Shown in pieces: positions 33,074 to 40,362 of a DNA stretch of 40,904 nt. Origin of the DNA: Clostridiales bacterium (GTDB lineage Bacteria; Bacillota; Clostridia; Oscillospirales; Oscillospiraceae); the NCBI GenBank assembly GCA_022781505.1, contig JALETK010000096.1, positions 1 through 40,904 of the forward strand, in the 5' to 3' direction. The translations under genes and the position numbers were made by a program. The number at the start of each line of letters is the position of its first letter. The first letter of the stretch is position 1. The notes beneath the pieces were generated by a model. It ran no database searches. It was given only the letters and a program-made list of their open reading frames with translations, and had not been told where the DNA came from.

Positions 33074-34032
33074 AGCAAAGAGCCATCGCCCTTTTGAAGG
33101 AAGGGACAGCGGACCGGGTTCTGGGCTGGAAGGCCGGCGAGTTCTTCTACGACCTGACCCCGGCGGTGTTTGAGACTTCGGAGGAGGTGGAGCGGGACTT
33201 TGTGTGGTCGCCCTTCTCTGCCCCCAATCTCTCCAAATACCTGATTGGGGAGACCCGGAAGCCCGGGAAAATTGCCGCGTTTTTGAAGCCCTGCGACACC
33301 TATTCCTTCCAGCAGCTCCGCAAGGAGCACCGGATTGACAGGGAGAAGGTCTATGTGGTGGCCGTCCAGTGCGGCGGCATGTGCGACATTGAAAAGATCA
33401 AGGCCCTGGCCAAGGCCCCCACTGCCATCCGGGAGGAGGGGGATATGCTGGTGGTCTCCACCCTCTACGGGGAGAAGCGCCTGCCCCGGCAGGATGTGCT
33501 GGCGGAGCGTTGCCTCAGCTGCAAATCCACCAAAATGGCATATTACGACGAGCTCCTGGGAGACGATGGGGAGGACAAGGGCGACGGCCGGTTTGAGGGG
33601 GTGCGCCGCCTGGAGGCCATGACCCCGGAGGAGCGGTACCAGTTCTGGCGGGGAGAGCTGTCCCGTTGCATCCGGTGCAACGCCTGCCGGAATGTGTGCC
33701 CCGCCTGCTCCTGCGAGAAGTGCGTCTTTGACAATCCCACCTCGGGTGTGGAGAACAAGGCGGCGGCCAACAGCTTTGAGGAGAATATGTTCCACATTAT
33801 CCGGGCCTTCCATGTGGCGGGGCGCTGCACCGACTGCGGGGAGTGCTCCCGGGTCTGTCCCCAGCACATCCCCCTGCACCTTTTAAACCGGAAGCTGATC
33901 TCCGACATGAACGAGCTGTACGGCCCCTATCAGGCGGGGGCGGATCTGGAGACCCGGCCCCCTATGACGGACTTCCGGTATGACGACCCGGAGCCCAGTG
34001 TGGTCGCCAGGAGAGGAGGGGCCCAGGAATGA
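33058..34032 (+). CDS. Iron-sulfur subunit of the Flx module, FrhB-like (FlxB/FlxC type)
   Basis: A 324-residue protein. The N-terminal half contains FLKPCDTYSFQQLRKEHRI and VAVQCGGMC, wording typical of the F420-hydrogenase/FrhB-related beta-subunit family. The C-terminal half has two [4Fe-4S] motifs: CIRCNACRNVCPACSCEKCVF and CTDCGECSRVCP. Such proteins occur in FlxABCD clusters as electron carriers between the NAD(H) subunit and FlxD. The start is at 33058 (TTGGAGGA 6 nt before); the longer frame upstream is out-of-frame flxD. It overlaps the next gene as ATGA. I leave the FlxB versus FlxC label open. Confidence 0.85.
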   Translation: MQADVKQRAIALLKEGTADRVLGWKAGEFFYDLTPAVFETSEEVERDFVWSPFSAPNLSKYLIGETRKPGKIAAFLKPCDTYSFQQLRKEHRIDREKVYVVAVQCGGMCDIEKIKALAKAPTAIREEGDMLVVSTLYGEKRLPRQDVLAERCLSCKSTKMAYYDELLGDDGEDKGDGRFEGVRRLEAMTPEERYQFWRGELSRCIRCNACRNVCPACSCEKCVFDNPTSGVENKAAANSFEENMFHIIRAFHVAGRCTDCGECSRVCPQHIPLHLLNRKLISDMNELYGPYQAGADLETRPPMTDFRYDDPEPSVVARRGGAQE

Positions 34033-35051
34033 AGAAAATCGCGAAATCAAACCTGCCGGAGCTTCTGGCGGCCATGGCCGCCCGGGGGAAGGTCTACTGC
34101 CCCCAGCCCGACGGCGCAGGCGGCAGCAAGTTCGCCCCCTGGACGCCGGGTACCCCTGTGGCCCAGGGCTGCAACACCCGGCTGGGGCCCAAGGGCCTGT
34201 TCTTCCCCCAGACAGAGGAGCTGGTGCGGTTCCGGGTCTCCGGGAAGGAGCTGGAAATCCGGGAGGCAGAGCTAAGGGAAGAGCCCTTTGTGGTCTTCGG
34301 CGTCCGGGCCTGCGACTGCCGGGCTCTGGAGATTCTGGACCGGGTGTTCCTGTCGGAGCCGGTGGATGGCTTTTACAAGGATCGCCGGGATCACGGCGTT
34401 GTGGTTACCCTGGCCTGCTCCCAGCCGGAGGAGACCTGCTTCTGCGGCACCTTCGGCATTGACCTGACGAACCCCCAGGGGGATGTGACCGCCTGGGAGG
34501 CGGAGGACTGCCTCTGGTTCCGGGCCAACACGGAAAAGGGCCGGGAGCTGCTGGAGCGTCTGCCCCTGGAGGATGGGGAGGACGCTGCCGTGGAGCGGGC
34601 CCGGGAGGAAGCCCGGGAGATTGCCGGGAGGCTGCCCCTCCACGGGCTCACCACCAAGGGCTTTGAGCGGGGGAGGATGCTGGAGCTGTTCCGCCGCCCG
34701 GAGTGGGCCGGGCTCTCTGAGAGCTGCCTGGGCTGCGGCACCTGCACCTTCGTCTGCCCCACCTGCCAGTGCTATGATGTCAAGGAGTTTGACAATGGCC
34801 GTGAGGTCTGCCGCTTCCGCTGCTGGGACAGCTGCATGTACTCCGACTTCACACTCATGTCCGCCGGTCAGCCCCGGCCCACCCAGAAGGAGCGGTTCCG
34901 CCAGCGGTTTATGCACAAGCTCCAGTATTTCCCGGACAACAACGAGGGTATCTACGGCTGCGTGGGCTGCGGCCGGTGCCTGCGGCAGTGCCCCATTCAT
35001 ATGAACATTGTGAAAGTGATGAAAACGCTGGGAGGTGGCGAGGATGCGTAA
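34029..35051 (+). CDS. Iron-sulfur subunit of the Flx module, AsrA-like (FlxB/FlxC type)
   Basis: A 340-residue protein resembling subunit A of anaerobic sulfite reductase and the beta subunits of sulfhydrogenases. The N-terminal half carries FGVRACDCRALEILDRVFL. The C-terminal half has two [4Fe-4S] motifs, CLGCGTCTFVCPTCQCYDV and CVGCGRCLRQCP, separated by CRFRCWDSCMYSDF. It would carry electrons between the FAD/NAD subunit and the Hdr part. It is coupled to both neighbours (ATGA at its start, an 8-nt overlap at its end). No siroheme sulfite reductase (AsrC) gene is present, which argues against sulfite reduction. Confidence 0.88.
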   Translation: MKKIAKSNLPELLAAMAARGKVYCPQPDGAGGSKFAPWTPGTPVAQGCNTRLGPKGLFFPQTEELVRFRVSGKELEIREAELREEPFVVFGVRACDCRALEILDRVFLSEPVDGFYKDRRDHGVVVTLACSQPEETCFCGTFGIDLTNPQGDVTAWEAEDCLWFRANTEKGRELLERLPLEDGEDAAVERAREEAREIAGRLPLHGLTTKGFERGRMLELFRRPEWAGLSESCLGCGTCTFVCPTCQCYDVKEFDNGREVCRFRCWDSCMYSDFTLMSAGQPRPTQKERFRQRFMHKLQYFPDNNEGIYGCVGCGRCLRQCPIHMNIVKVMKTLGGGEDA

Positions 35052-35871
35052 GGAACCCCTGATTCCCATGGTGGCCCAGGTCACGGAGATTCGGGTGGAC
35101 ACCCCGGATGTGAAGACCTTCCGGGTGGTGGGCCTGGATGGAAAGAAGCCCTTTACCCATATCCCCGGTCAGTGCGCCATGCTGTCCATGCCCGGGGTGG
35201 GGGAGGCCCTGTTCTCCATCACCTCCTCGCCCACGAATCCCAATTTCCTGGAGTTCTCCATTAAAAAGTGCGGCTGCGTCACCGACTGGCTCCACGCCAT
35301 GGAGCCGGGCCAGCAGATCACCCTCCGGGGCCCCTACGGAAACGGCTTCCCGGTGGAGGGAGACTTCCGTGGGAAGGACCTTCTCTTCATTGCCGGCGGC
35401 ATTGGCCTGGCCCCCCTGCGCTCTGTGATCAACTACGTCCGGGACAACCGGGCCAATTACGGGGAAGTGGACATTGTCTACGGCGCCCGCTCCAAAGACG
35501 ACCTGGTGGACTACCCTGAGATTATGGAGCAGTGGTGCCGGGAGCCGGGGCTTCGGGTTCACCTGACCATCGACCGGGAGCAGGAGGGCTGGGACGGCCA
35601 TGTGGGCTTCGTCCCCAACTACGTCAAGGAGCTGGGCTTCGACGTGAACAAGACCGCCGTCATCTGCGGCCCTCCCATTATGATCAAATTCACCCTGTCC
35701 GCCCTTCAGGAGCTGGGCTTTGAGAAGACCCAGGTGTATACCACCATGGAGCTGCGGATGAAGTGCGGCATCGGCAAGTGCGGCCGGTGCAACATCGGCG
35801 ACAAATACGTCTGCAAGGACGGCCCCGTGTTCCGCTGCGACCAGCTGGACCGGCTGCCGGACGAGTACTGA
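35044..35871 (+). CDS. flxA: FAD/NAD(P)-binding electron-input subunit (FlxA, AsrB/PyrK-like)
   Basis: A 275-residue ferredoxin-reductase-type protein. The FAD domain includes GEALFSITSSP. The NAD(P) domain begins at LLFIAGGIGLAPLRSVINYV and has the VDIVYGARSKDDL block. The C-terminal cysteine motif CGIGKCGRCNIG...C binds a [2Fe-2S] cluster as in PyrK and AsrB. In the FlxABCD-HdrABC complex this subunit oxidises NADH. The ATG at 35044 is chosen over the GTG at 35035, since GGAGGT (35031-35036) is 7 nt upstream. The stop is 10 nt from the next ATG. Confidence 0.9.
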   Translation: MRKEPLIPMVAQVTEIRVDTPDVKTFRVVGLDGKKPFTHIPGQCAMLSMPGVGEALFSITSSPTNPNFLEFSIKKCGCVTDWLHAMEPGQQITLRGPYGNGFPVEGDFRGKDLLFIAGGIGLAPLRSVINYVRDNRANYGEVDIVYGARSKDDLVDYPEIMEQWCREPGLRVHLTIDREQEGWDGHVGFVPNYVKELGFDVNKTAVICGPPIMIKFTLSALQELGFEKTQVYTTMELRMKCGIGKCGRCNIGDKYVCKDGPVFRCDQLDRLPDEY

Positions 35872-35881
35872 TGGAGGTGTT

Positions 35882-36559
35882 ATGATGGAAGAGATGGTAA
35901 ATGTCTACTTCTTCGGAAAGAAATATACGGTTCCCGGGTCCCTCACCATTATGCGTGCCATGGAGTACGCGGGCTATCAGCTGGTTCGGGGCTGCGGCTG
36001 CCGGAACGGCTTCTGCGGCGCCTGCGCCACCCTGTACCGAATCCAGGGGAAGCAGGAGCTGAAGTCCTGCCTGGCCTGTCAGACCCAGGTGGAGGAGGGG
36101 ATGTATGTGGCCACCCTGCCCTTCTTCCCCCTGGTGAAGCAGGTGTATGATATGGAAAAGATTCCTGTGAATCAGCAGATTATGATGCAGCTGTATCCGG
36201 AGATTTACGCCTGCATCGGCTGCAACGCCTGTACCAAGAGCTGCACCCAGGAGCTGAACGTGATGCAGTACATCGCCTATGCCCAGCGGGGAGACTTCGC
36301 CGCCTGCGCCGAGGAGTCCTTTGACTGCGTCATGTGCGGCGTGTGCTCCGCCCGGTGCCCCGCCGGAATCTCCCATCCCCAGGTGGCTATGCTGGCCCGC
36401 CGGATCAACGGCAAGTATCTGGCTCCCAAGTCCCAGCACCTGGAGGACCGGGTGCGGGAGATTGAGGAGGGCTCCTTCCGGGAGCTGCTGGAGGCCCTGA
36501 TGGACAAGCCTCTGGAGGAGATGCAGGAGCTGTACAACCACCGGGACATTGAGAAGTAA
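35882..36559 (+). CDS. Fumarate-reductase-type iron-sulfur subunit
   Basis: A 225-residue SdhB/FrdB-like protein. The N-terminal [2Fe-2S] domain has CGCRNGFCGACATLY (residues 38-52) and C63. The C-terminal part has CIGCNACTKSC and CVMCGVCSARCP for further clusters. It carries electrons to the flavoprotein encoded next. The cysteine spacing is close to but shorter than membrane-bound FrdB, and no frdC/frdD anchor follows, so the enzyme is probably soluble. Two adjacent ATGs (35882, 35885) are possible; GGAGG at 35873-35877 fits the second slightly better. It is linked to frdA-like by AAGGAGG right at its stop. Confidence 0.87.
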   Translation: MMEEMVNVYFFGKKYTVPGSLTIMRAMEYAGYQLVRGCGCRNGFCGACATLYRIQGKQELKSCLACQTQVEEGMYVATLPFFPLVKQVYDMEKIPVNQQIMMQLYPEIYACIGCNACTKSCTQELNVMQYIAYAQRGDFAACAEESFDCVMCGVCSARCPAGISHPQVAMLARRINGKYLAPKSQHLEDRVREIEEGSFRELLEALMDKPLEEMQELYNHRDIEK

Positions 36560-36572
36560 GGAGGAACGCCCT

Positions 36573-38180
36573 ATGTACACACCGGAAATGCTGGAATCCA
36601 TCAGGAAGGTGGAGGCCAACCGGCAGAAAAATCTGGCCACGGAGCCCCGCCGGATGACGGCTCAGGAAAAGGAGGACCTCCTGGCGGCCTTTCACCCGGA
36701 TTATCGCAAGGATCAGTTCGCGGAGCTGCAGGTGGGCCCCAACGCCGGAGAGAAGGCGCCCCTGGAGCTGGCGGAGCTGCTTCAGTCCCGCCCCAGGGTG
36801 CTGGATCTTATGCCCGACCTGAGCAAAACGGACTTTGAGGCGGATGTGCTGGTCATCGGCGGCGGCGGCGCTGGCTGCGCGGCGGCCATTGAGGCCCAGA
36901 ACACCGGGGCAAAGGTGCTCCTCGTCACCAAGCTCCGGGTGGGCGACGCCAACACCATGATGGCAGAGGGCGGCATCCAGGCGGCGGACAAGCCCAACGA
37001 CTCTCCCGCCATTCACTTCCTGGACGCCTACGGCGGCGGCCACTTCGCCGCCAAGAAGGAGCTTCTGTACAAGCTGGTCACGGAGGCCCCGGAGGCCATC
37101 TCCTGGCTGAGCGGCCTGGGGGTGGAGTTTGACAAGGCCCCCGACGGCACCATGATCACCACCCACGGGGGCGGCACCTCCCGGAAGCGGATGCACGCCG
37201 CCAAGGACTACTCCGGAGCGGAGATTATGCGCACCCTCCGGGACGAGGTGCTGAACCGTCCCATTCAGGTGGTGGACTTCACCGCCGCCATTGAGTTGAT
37301 TCTGGACGAAGCCGGCCGGGCCTCCGGCGCGGTGCTCATGAATATGGAGACCCGGGAGATTCTGGTGGCCCGGGCCAAGACCGTGATTCTTGCCACCGGC
37401 GGCGCGGGCCGGATGCACTACCAGGGCTTCCCCACCTCCAATCACTACGGCGCCACGGCGGACGGCCTGGTGCTGGGCTACCGGGCCGGGGCAAAGCTCC
37501 TGTACCAGGATACGCTGCAGTATCACCCCACCGGCGCGGCCTACCCCCAGCAGATTTTCGGTGCCCTCGTCACGGAGAAGGTGCGCTCCCTGGGCGCCAT
37601 GCTCATCAACCGGGAGGGCGAGGCATTCATGCATCCCCTGGAGACCCGGGACGTGTCCGCCGCCTCCATCATCCGGGAGTGCAAGGGCCGGGGTAAGGGC
37701 GTCACCACGGCGGACGGCCAGGGTGTCTGGCTGGACACCCCCATGATCGAGATTAAGAACGGCCCGGGCACCATCGAAAAGCGGATTCCCGCCATGCTCC
37801 GCATGTTCGGCAAGTACGGCATCGACCTGCGGAAAGAGCCCATTCTGGTCTATCCCACACTGCACTATCAGAACGGCGGCCTGGACATCGGCACGGACTG
37901 CCAGACCCCTGCCGTGCCCAACCTGTATGTGGCCGGCGAGGCGGTGGGAGGCATCCACGGCCGGAACCGGCTCATGGGCAACAGTCTCCTGGATATCATC
38001 GTCTTTGGCCGGGATGCCGGGCGCAGCGCCGGAAACCGGGCCAGGGAGACGGAGCTGGGCACCCCCACCCTGGACCACGCCCGCCGCTACCAGGAGACCC
38101 TGGAGGCCGCAGGCATCGACACGGGCAAGGTGAGCCCCCGGCTGCTTCCCACCTACAACTCCATGGGAAAGGACTTCTGA
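36573..38180 (+). CDS. Fumarate reductase/succinate dehydrogenase-type flavoprotein
   Basis: A 535-residue flavoprotein that should reduce fumarate or a related enoate. The FAD motif VLVIGGGGAGCAAAIEA starts near residue 93, after an unusual N-terminal extension of about 90 residues. The residues that bind and protonate dicarboxylates in this family are visible: YHPTG (H318, T320), ETRD (R359), LHYQNGG (H431) and HGRNRLMGNSLLD (R464/R466). The histidine that binds FAD covalently in membrane enzymes is Asn here (DANTMMAEGG, N127), so FAD is probably non-covalent. L-aspartate oxidase is unlikely without nadA/nadC and with an FrdB partner. The start at 36573 has AAGGAGG 8 nt upstream. Confidence 0.88.
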   Translation: MYTPEMLESIRKVEANRQKNLATEPRRMTAQEKEDLLAAFHPDYRKDQFAELQVGPNAGEKAPLELAELLQSRPRVLDLMPDLSKTDFEADVLVIGGGGAGCAAAIEAQNTGAKVLLVTKLRVGDANTMMAEGGIQAADKPNDSPAIHFLDAYGGGHFAAKKELLYKLVTEAPEAISWLSGLGVEFDKAPDGTMITTHGGGTSRKRMHAAKDYSGAEIMRTLRDEVLNRPIQVVDFTAAIELILDEAGRASGAVLMNMETREILVARAKTVILATGGAGRMHYQGFPTSNHYGATADGLVLGYRAGAKLLYQDTLQYHPTGAAYPQQIFGALVTEKVRSLGAMLINREGEAFMHPLETRDVSAASIIRECKGRGKGVTTADGQGVWLDTPMIEIKNGPGTIEKRIPAMLRMFGKYGIDLRKEPILVYPTLHYQNGGLDIGTDCQTPAVPNLYVAGEAVGGIHGRNRLMGNSLLDIIVFGRDAGRSAGNRARETELGTPTLDHARRYQETLEAAGIDTGKVSPRLLPTYNSMGKDF

Positions 38181-38184
38181 GACC

Positions 38185-38865
38185 ATGAGACATCTGCCAA
38201 CGGTGGAGCAGCCCTCGGAGTCGGTTTTGGTGGGCTGCCTTCTGGCGGCCTCCGGCGGCCTGCAGGACGCCTATACCTATAACGTCCGGGATCAGGTCTT
38301 CGCCAACGCCCAGACCGGCAACATGCTCCTGGTGGGGCAGAACCTCGCCCTGGGGTACTGGGGGCCCGCCCTGGAGCACCTGGTTCCAGTGCTGGCCTTT
38401 ACCGCCGGAATCTTTGCGGCGGAGCAGATTCGCAACCGCTTCCACGGCAGGGGCGGCGCCTTCCACTGGCGGCAGGCGGTGGTGCTGCTGGAGACGGTGA
38501 TTCTGGCTCTGGTGGCCTTCATCCCCGGCAGCCTGAACATTCTGGCAAACCTGCTGGTGAGCTTCGTCTGCGCTATGCAGGTGGAGGCCTTCCGGAAAAT
38601 CGAGGGCAACGCCTATGCCACCACCATGTGCATTGGCAACCTCCGCAGCGGCTCGGAGTGCCTGTATTATTGGTACAAGACCCGGGAGCGGAGCTATCTC
38701 CACAAGGCCTATCTGTATTTCCTGATCATTCTCTTCTTCGTCCTGGGCGCCTCCCTGGGCGGCGTCATGTGCCGCGCCTGGGGCCTGTACACCATCCTCA
38801 TCTGCTGCCCCCTCCTCCTCCTGGCCGCGGCCCTCATGGCCATCATCCGCCGGAGACGCACATAA
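38185..38865 (+). CDS. DUF1275 (YoaK-like) membrane protein
   Basis: A 226-residue protein with about six membrane helices, of the DUF1275/YoaK family of unknown function. Family wording: GGLQDAYTYNVRDQVFANAQTGNMLLVGQNLA near residue 20, and AMQVEAFRKIEGNAYATTMCIGNLRS in the middle. It begins 4 nt after the flavoprotein stop and precedes a terminator, so it is probably the last gene of the redox operon, although its ribosome binding site (AAAGGA, 12 nt away) is weak. A transport role for a substrate or product of the operon is possible but only guessed from position. Confidence 0.88.
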   Translation: MRHLPTVEQPSESVLVGCLLAASGGLQDAYTYNVRDQVFANAQTGNMLLVGQNLALGYWGPALEHLVPVLAFTAGIFAAEQIRNRFHGRGGAFHWRQAVVLLETVILALVAFIPGSLNILANLLVSFVCAMQVEAFRKIEGNAYATTMCIGNLRSGSECLYYWYKTRERSYLHKAYLYFLIILFFVLGASLGGVMCRAWGLYTILICCPLLLLAAALMAIIRRRRT

Positions 38866-38875
38866 TTCCAATGAA

Positions 38876-38923
38876 AAGCGCCGCCTGAGCCGTCTGAAGC
38901 CGGACCCGGGCGGCGCTTCATTT
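38876..38923 (+). terminator. Terminator after the redox operon
   Basis: AAGCGCCGCC (38876-38885) pairs with 38909-38918 around a 23-nt, partly structured loop. The tail CATTTACAG is only weakly T-rich. Confidence 0.65.
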
Positions 38924-38949
38924 ACAGTTGAAAAATTTTCAGAAAGCCC

Positions 38950-38980
38950 TTGACTCTCACCCAACGTCATAGCCTATAAT
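38950..38980 (+). promoter_or_regulatory. MerR-type promoter with 19-bp spacer
   Basis: TTGACT (38950-38955) and TATAAT (38975-38980) are 19 bp apart. Such an over-long spacer is the hallmark of promoters activated by MerR proteins, which twist the DNA. The spacer holds an imperfect ACTCTCAC...-type inverted repeat. Autoregulation by the gene that follows is likely. Confidence 0.75.
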
Positions 38981-39003
38981 CAGGGCAGATGGGAGGGAAT
39001 GCC

Positions 39004-39729
39004 ATGAAAACGGTGAAGGAGGTCAGCAAGCTGACCGGTGTGAGTGTGCGCGCGCTCCACCATTATGACGCCATTGGTCTGCTGAAGCCCACCCGGGTGA
39101 CGGAGGCGGGCTACCGGCTGTATGACGATACGGCCCTGGCGCGGCTGCAGTCGATTTTGCTGTTTCGGGAATTGCAGTTTCCCCTGCGGGAGATTGGGGA
39201 GATTCTGGATACGCCGGACTTTGACCCCATGTCTGCCCTGGAGCAGCAAATCCGGCTGCTGGAGCTCCGGCGGGAGCATCTGGATGAGGTCATATCCCAC
39301 GCCCGTCAGATTCAAAGAACAGGAGTGATGAATATGGATTTTTCCGCTTTTGACGAGACCAAGCTGGAGGCCTATGCCCGGGAGGCCCGGGCCAAGTGGG
39401 GCCAGACCCAGGCATATAAGGAATTTGAGGAGAAGACGGCTGGGCAGACCCAGGCCCAGCTTCAGGAGACCGGCGAGGCTCTGATGGATCATTTCCGCAG
39501 GCTGGGAGCTCTCCGCCATATGTCTCCCGGCGCCGGGGAGGTTCAGACCCTGATTGGGGAGCTGCGGGACTTCATTACCCGGCACTATTACACCTGCACC
39601 CCCCAGATTCTCCGGGGACTGGGTCAGATGTATGCTGCCGGCGGGGAGATGACGGAGAACATTGACAAAGCCGGTGGCCCGGGAACCGCGGCCTTTGCCA
39701 ACGCCGCCATTGAAATTTACTGCGGATAA
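39004..39729 (+). CDS. MerR family regulator with TipAS-type effector domain
   Basis: A 241-residue regulator. The N-terminal MerR DNA-binding domain (TVKEVSKLTGVSVRALHHYDAIGLLKPTR, then EAGYRLYDD) is followed by a coiled-coil dimer helix (about residues 75-105). The C-terminal TipAS-type domain (about 115-240; FDETKLEAYAREARAKWG, ITRHYYTCTPQILRGLGQMY) binds antibiotics or other ligands in TipA-like proteins. The start is at 39004 with GGAGG 7 nt upstream rather than the ATG at 38989. A TTCG-loop terminator follows, and the chromate transporter pair is convergent, so its main target is probably itself or a distant gene. Confidence 0.9.
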   Translation: MKTVKEVSKLTGVSVRALHHYDAIGLLKPTRVTEAGYRLYDDTALARLQSILLFRELQFPLREIGEILDTPDFDPMSALEQQIRLLELRREHLDEVISHARQIQRTGVMNMDFSAFDETKLEAYAREARAKWGQTQAYKEFEEKTAGQTQAQLQETGEALMDHFRRLGALRHMSPGAGEVQTLIGELRDFITRHYYTCTPQILRGLGQMYAAGGEMTENIDKAGGPGTAAFANAAIEIYCG

Positions 39730-39757
39730 ACCCGGAGGAGGCACAGACCCAAAAACA

Positions 39758-39795
39758 GCGGGGGCATATCAAAGTTCGCTTTGATATGCCCCCGC
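39758..39795. terminator. Bidirectional terminator with TTCG tetraloop
   Basis: A 17-bp perfect stem (GCGGGGGCATATCAAAG, 39758-39774) closed by TTCG pairs with 39779-39795, flanked by AAAAAC on the left and ATTTTAG on the right. It ends both the merR and the chromate transporter transcripts. Confidence 0.9.
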
Positions 39796-39807
39796 ATTTT
39801 AGCGGCG

Positions 39808-40362
39808 TCATATTCCGTATACCAGGATTCCCAGACCGGCGGAAATCACAATCAGGGCAATGGGGGAGAGCTTCCGCCGGAACAGAGCCTTGGACCCGAA
39901 CAGGAGCGCCGCCAGAAGGACGGTTATGGCGGCGGCTCTCCAATCCGGCGCGACCTCTGGGGCCAGGTTGGTGAGAATCATATAGAGGCCGGTGGCCAGG
40001 ATAATTCCGGTTACGCAGGGCTTGACCCCTCCCAAAACCGCCTGGGTCCAGGGATTCCGGAGCGCGGCATTCAGCAGCACCATCGCCAGCAGAATGATGC
40101 AGAAGGCCGGGAGAATCACCGCCAGGGTGGCGAGGAAGGCGCCGGGGAGGCCGCCCTGGCTGCTGCCGATGTAGGTGGCCATGTTGACCATGATGGGCCC
40201 CGGGGTGCTCTCGCTGACGGCGATCATATAGGAAAGGGTCTCTTCCTCCAGCCAGCCCTGGGACAGCACCACCTCCCGGATCAGGGGAATGGCTCCGTAT
40301 CCTCCACCAAAGGAGAAGCAGCCCACCTTCAGAAATCCCAGAAACAGCTCCCAGTAAATCAC
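39808..40362 (-). CDS. Chromate transporter family protein, second half-subunit
   Basis: A 184-residue membrane protein of the short-chain (single-domain) CHR family, which exports chromate or moves related anions. Family motifs are ELFLGFLKVGCFSFGGGYGAIPLI near the N terminus, and SESTPGPIMVNMATYIG. A GTG start at 40362 overlaps the stop of the upstream partner by 4 nt (GTGA) and gives the normal N terminus. Short CHR proteins come as pairs with opposite topology, as here. A sulfate- or chromate-related role cannot be told from sequence. Confidence 0.88.
   Translation of the reverse strand: MIYWELFLGFLKVGCFSFGGGYGAIPLIREVVLSQGWLEEETLSYMIAVSESTPGPIMVNMATYIGSSQGGLPGAFLATLAVILPAFCIILLAMVLLNAALRNPWTQAVLGGVKPCVTGIILATGLYMILTNLAPEVAPDWRAAAITVLLAALLFGSKALFRRKLSPIALIVISAGLGILVYGI

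Noticed and set aside
33058-35871. An anaerobic sulfite reductase (asrABC) operon
   Set aside because: AsrA- and AsrB-like subunits are present, but the siroheme subunit AsrC is missing and HdrABC/FlxD are adjacent, so the Flx reading fits better.
36573-38180. L-aspartate oxidase (nadB)
   Set aside because: The non-covalent FAD motif resembles NadB, but there is no nadA or nadC, an FrdB-like partner precedes it, and it has a long N-terminal extension.
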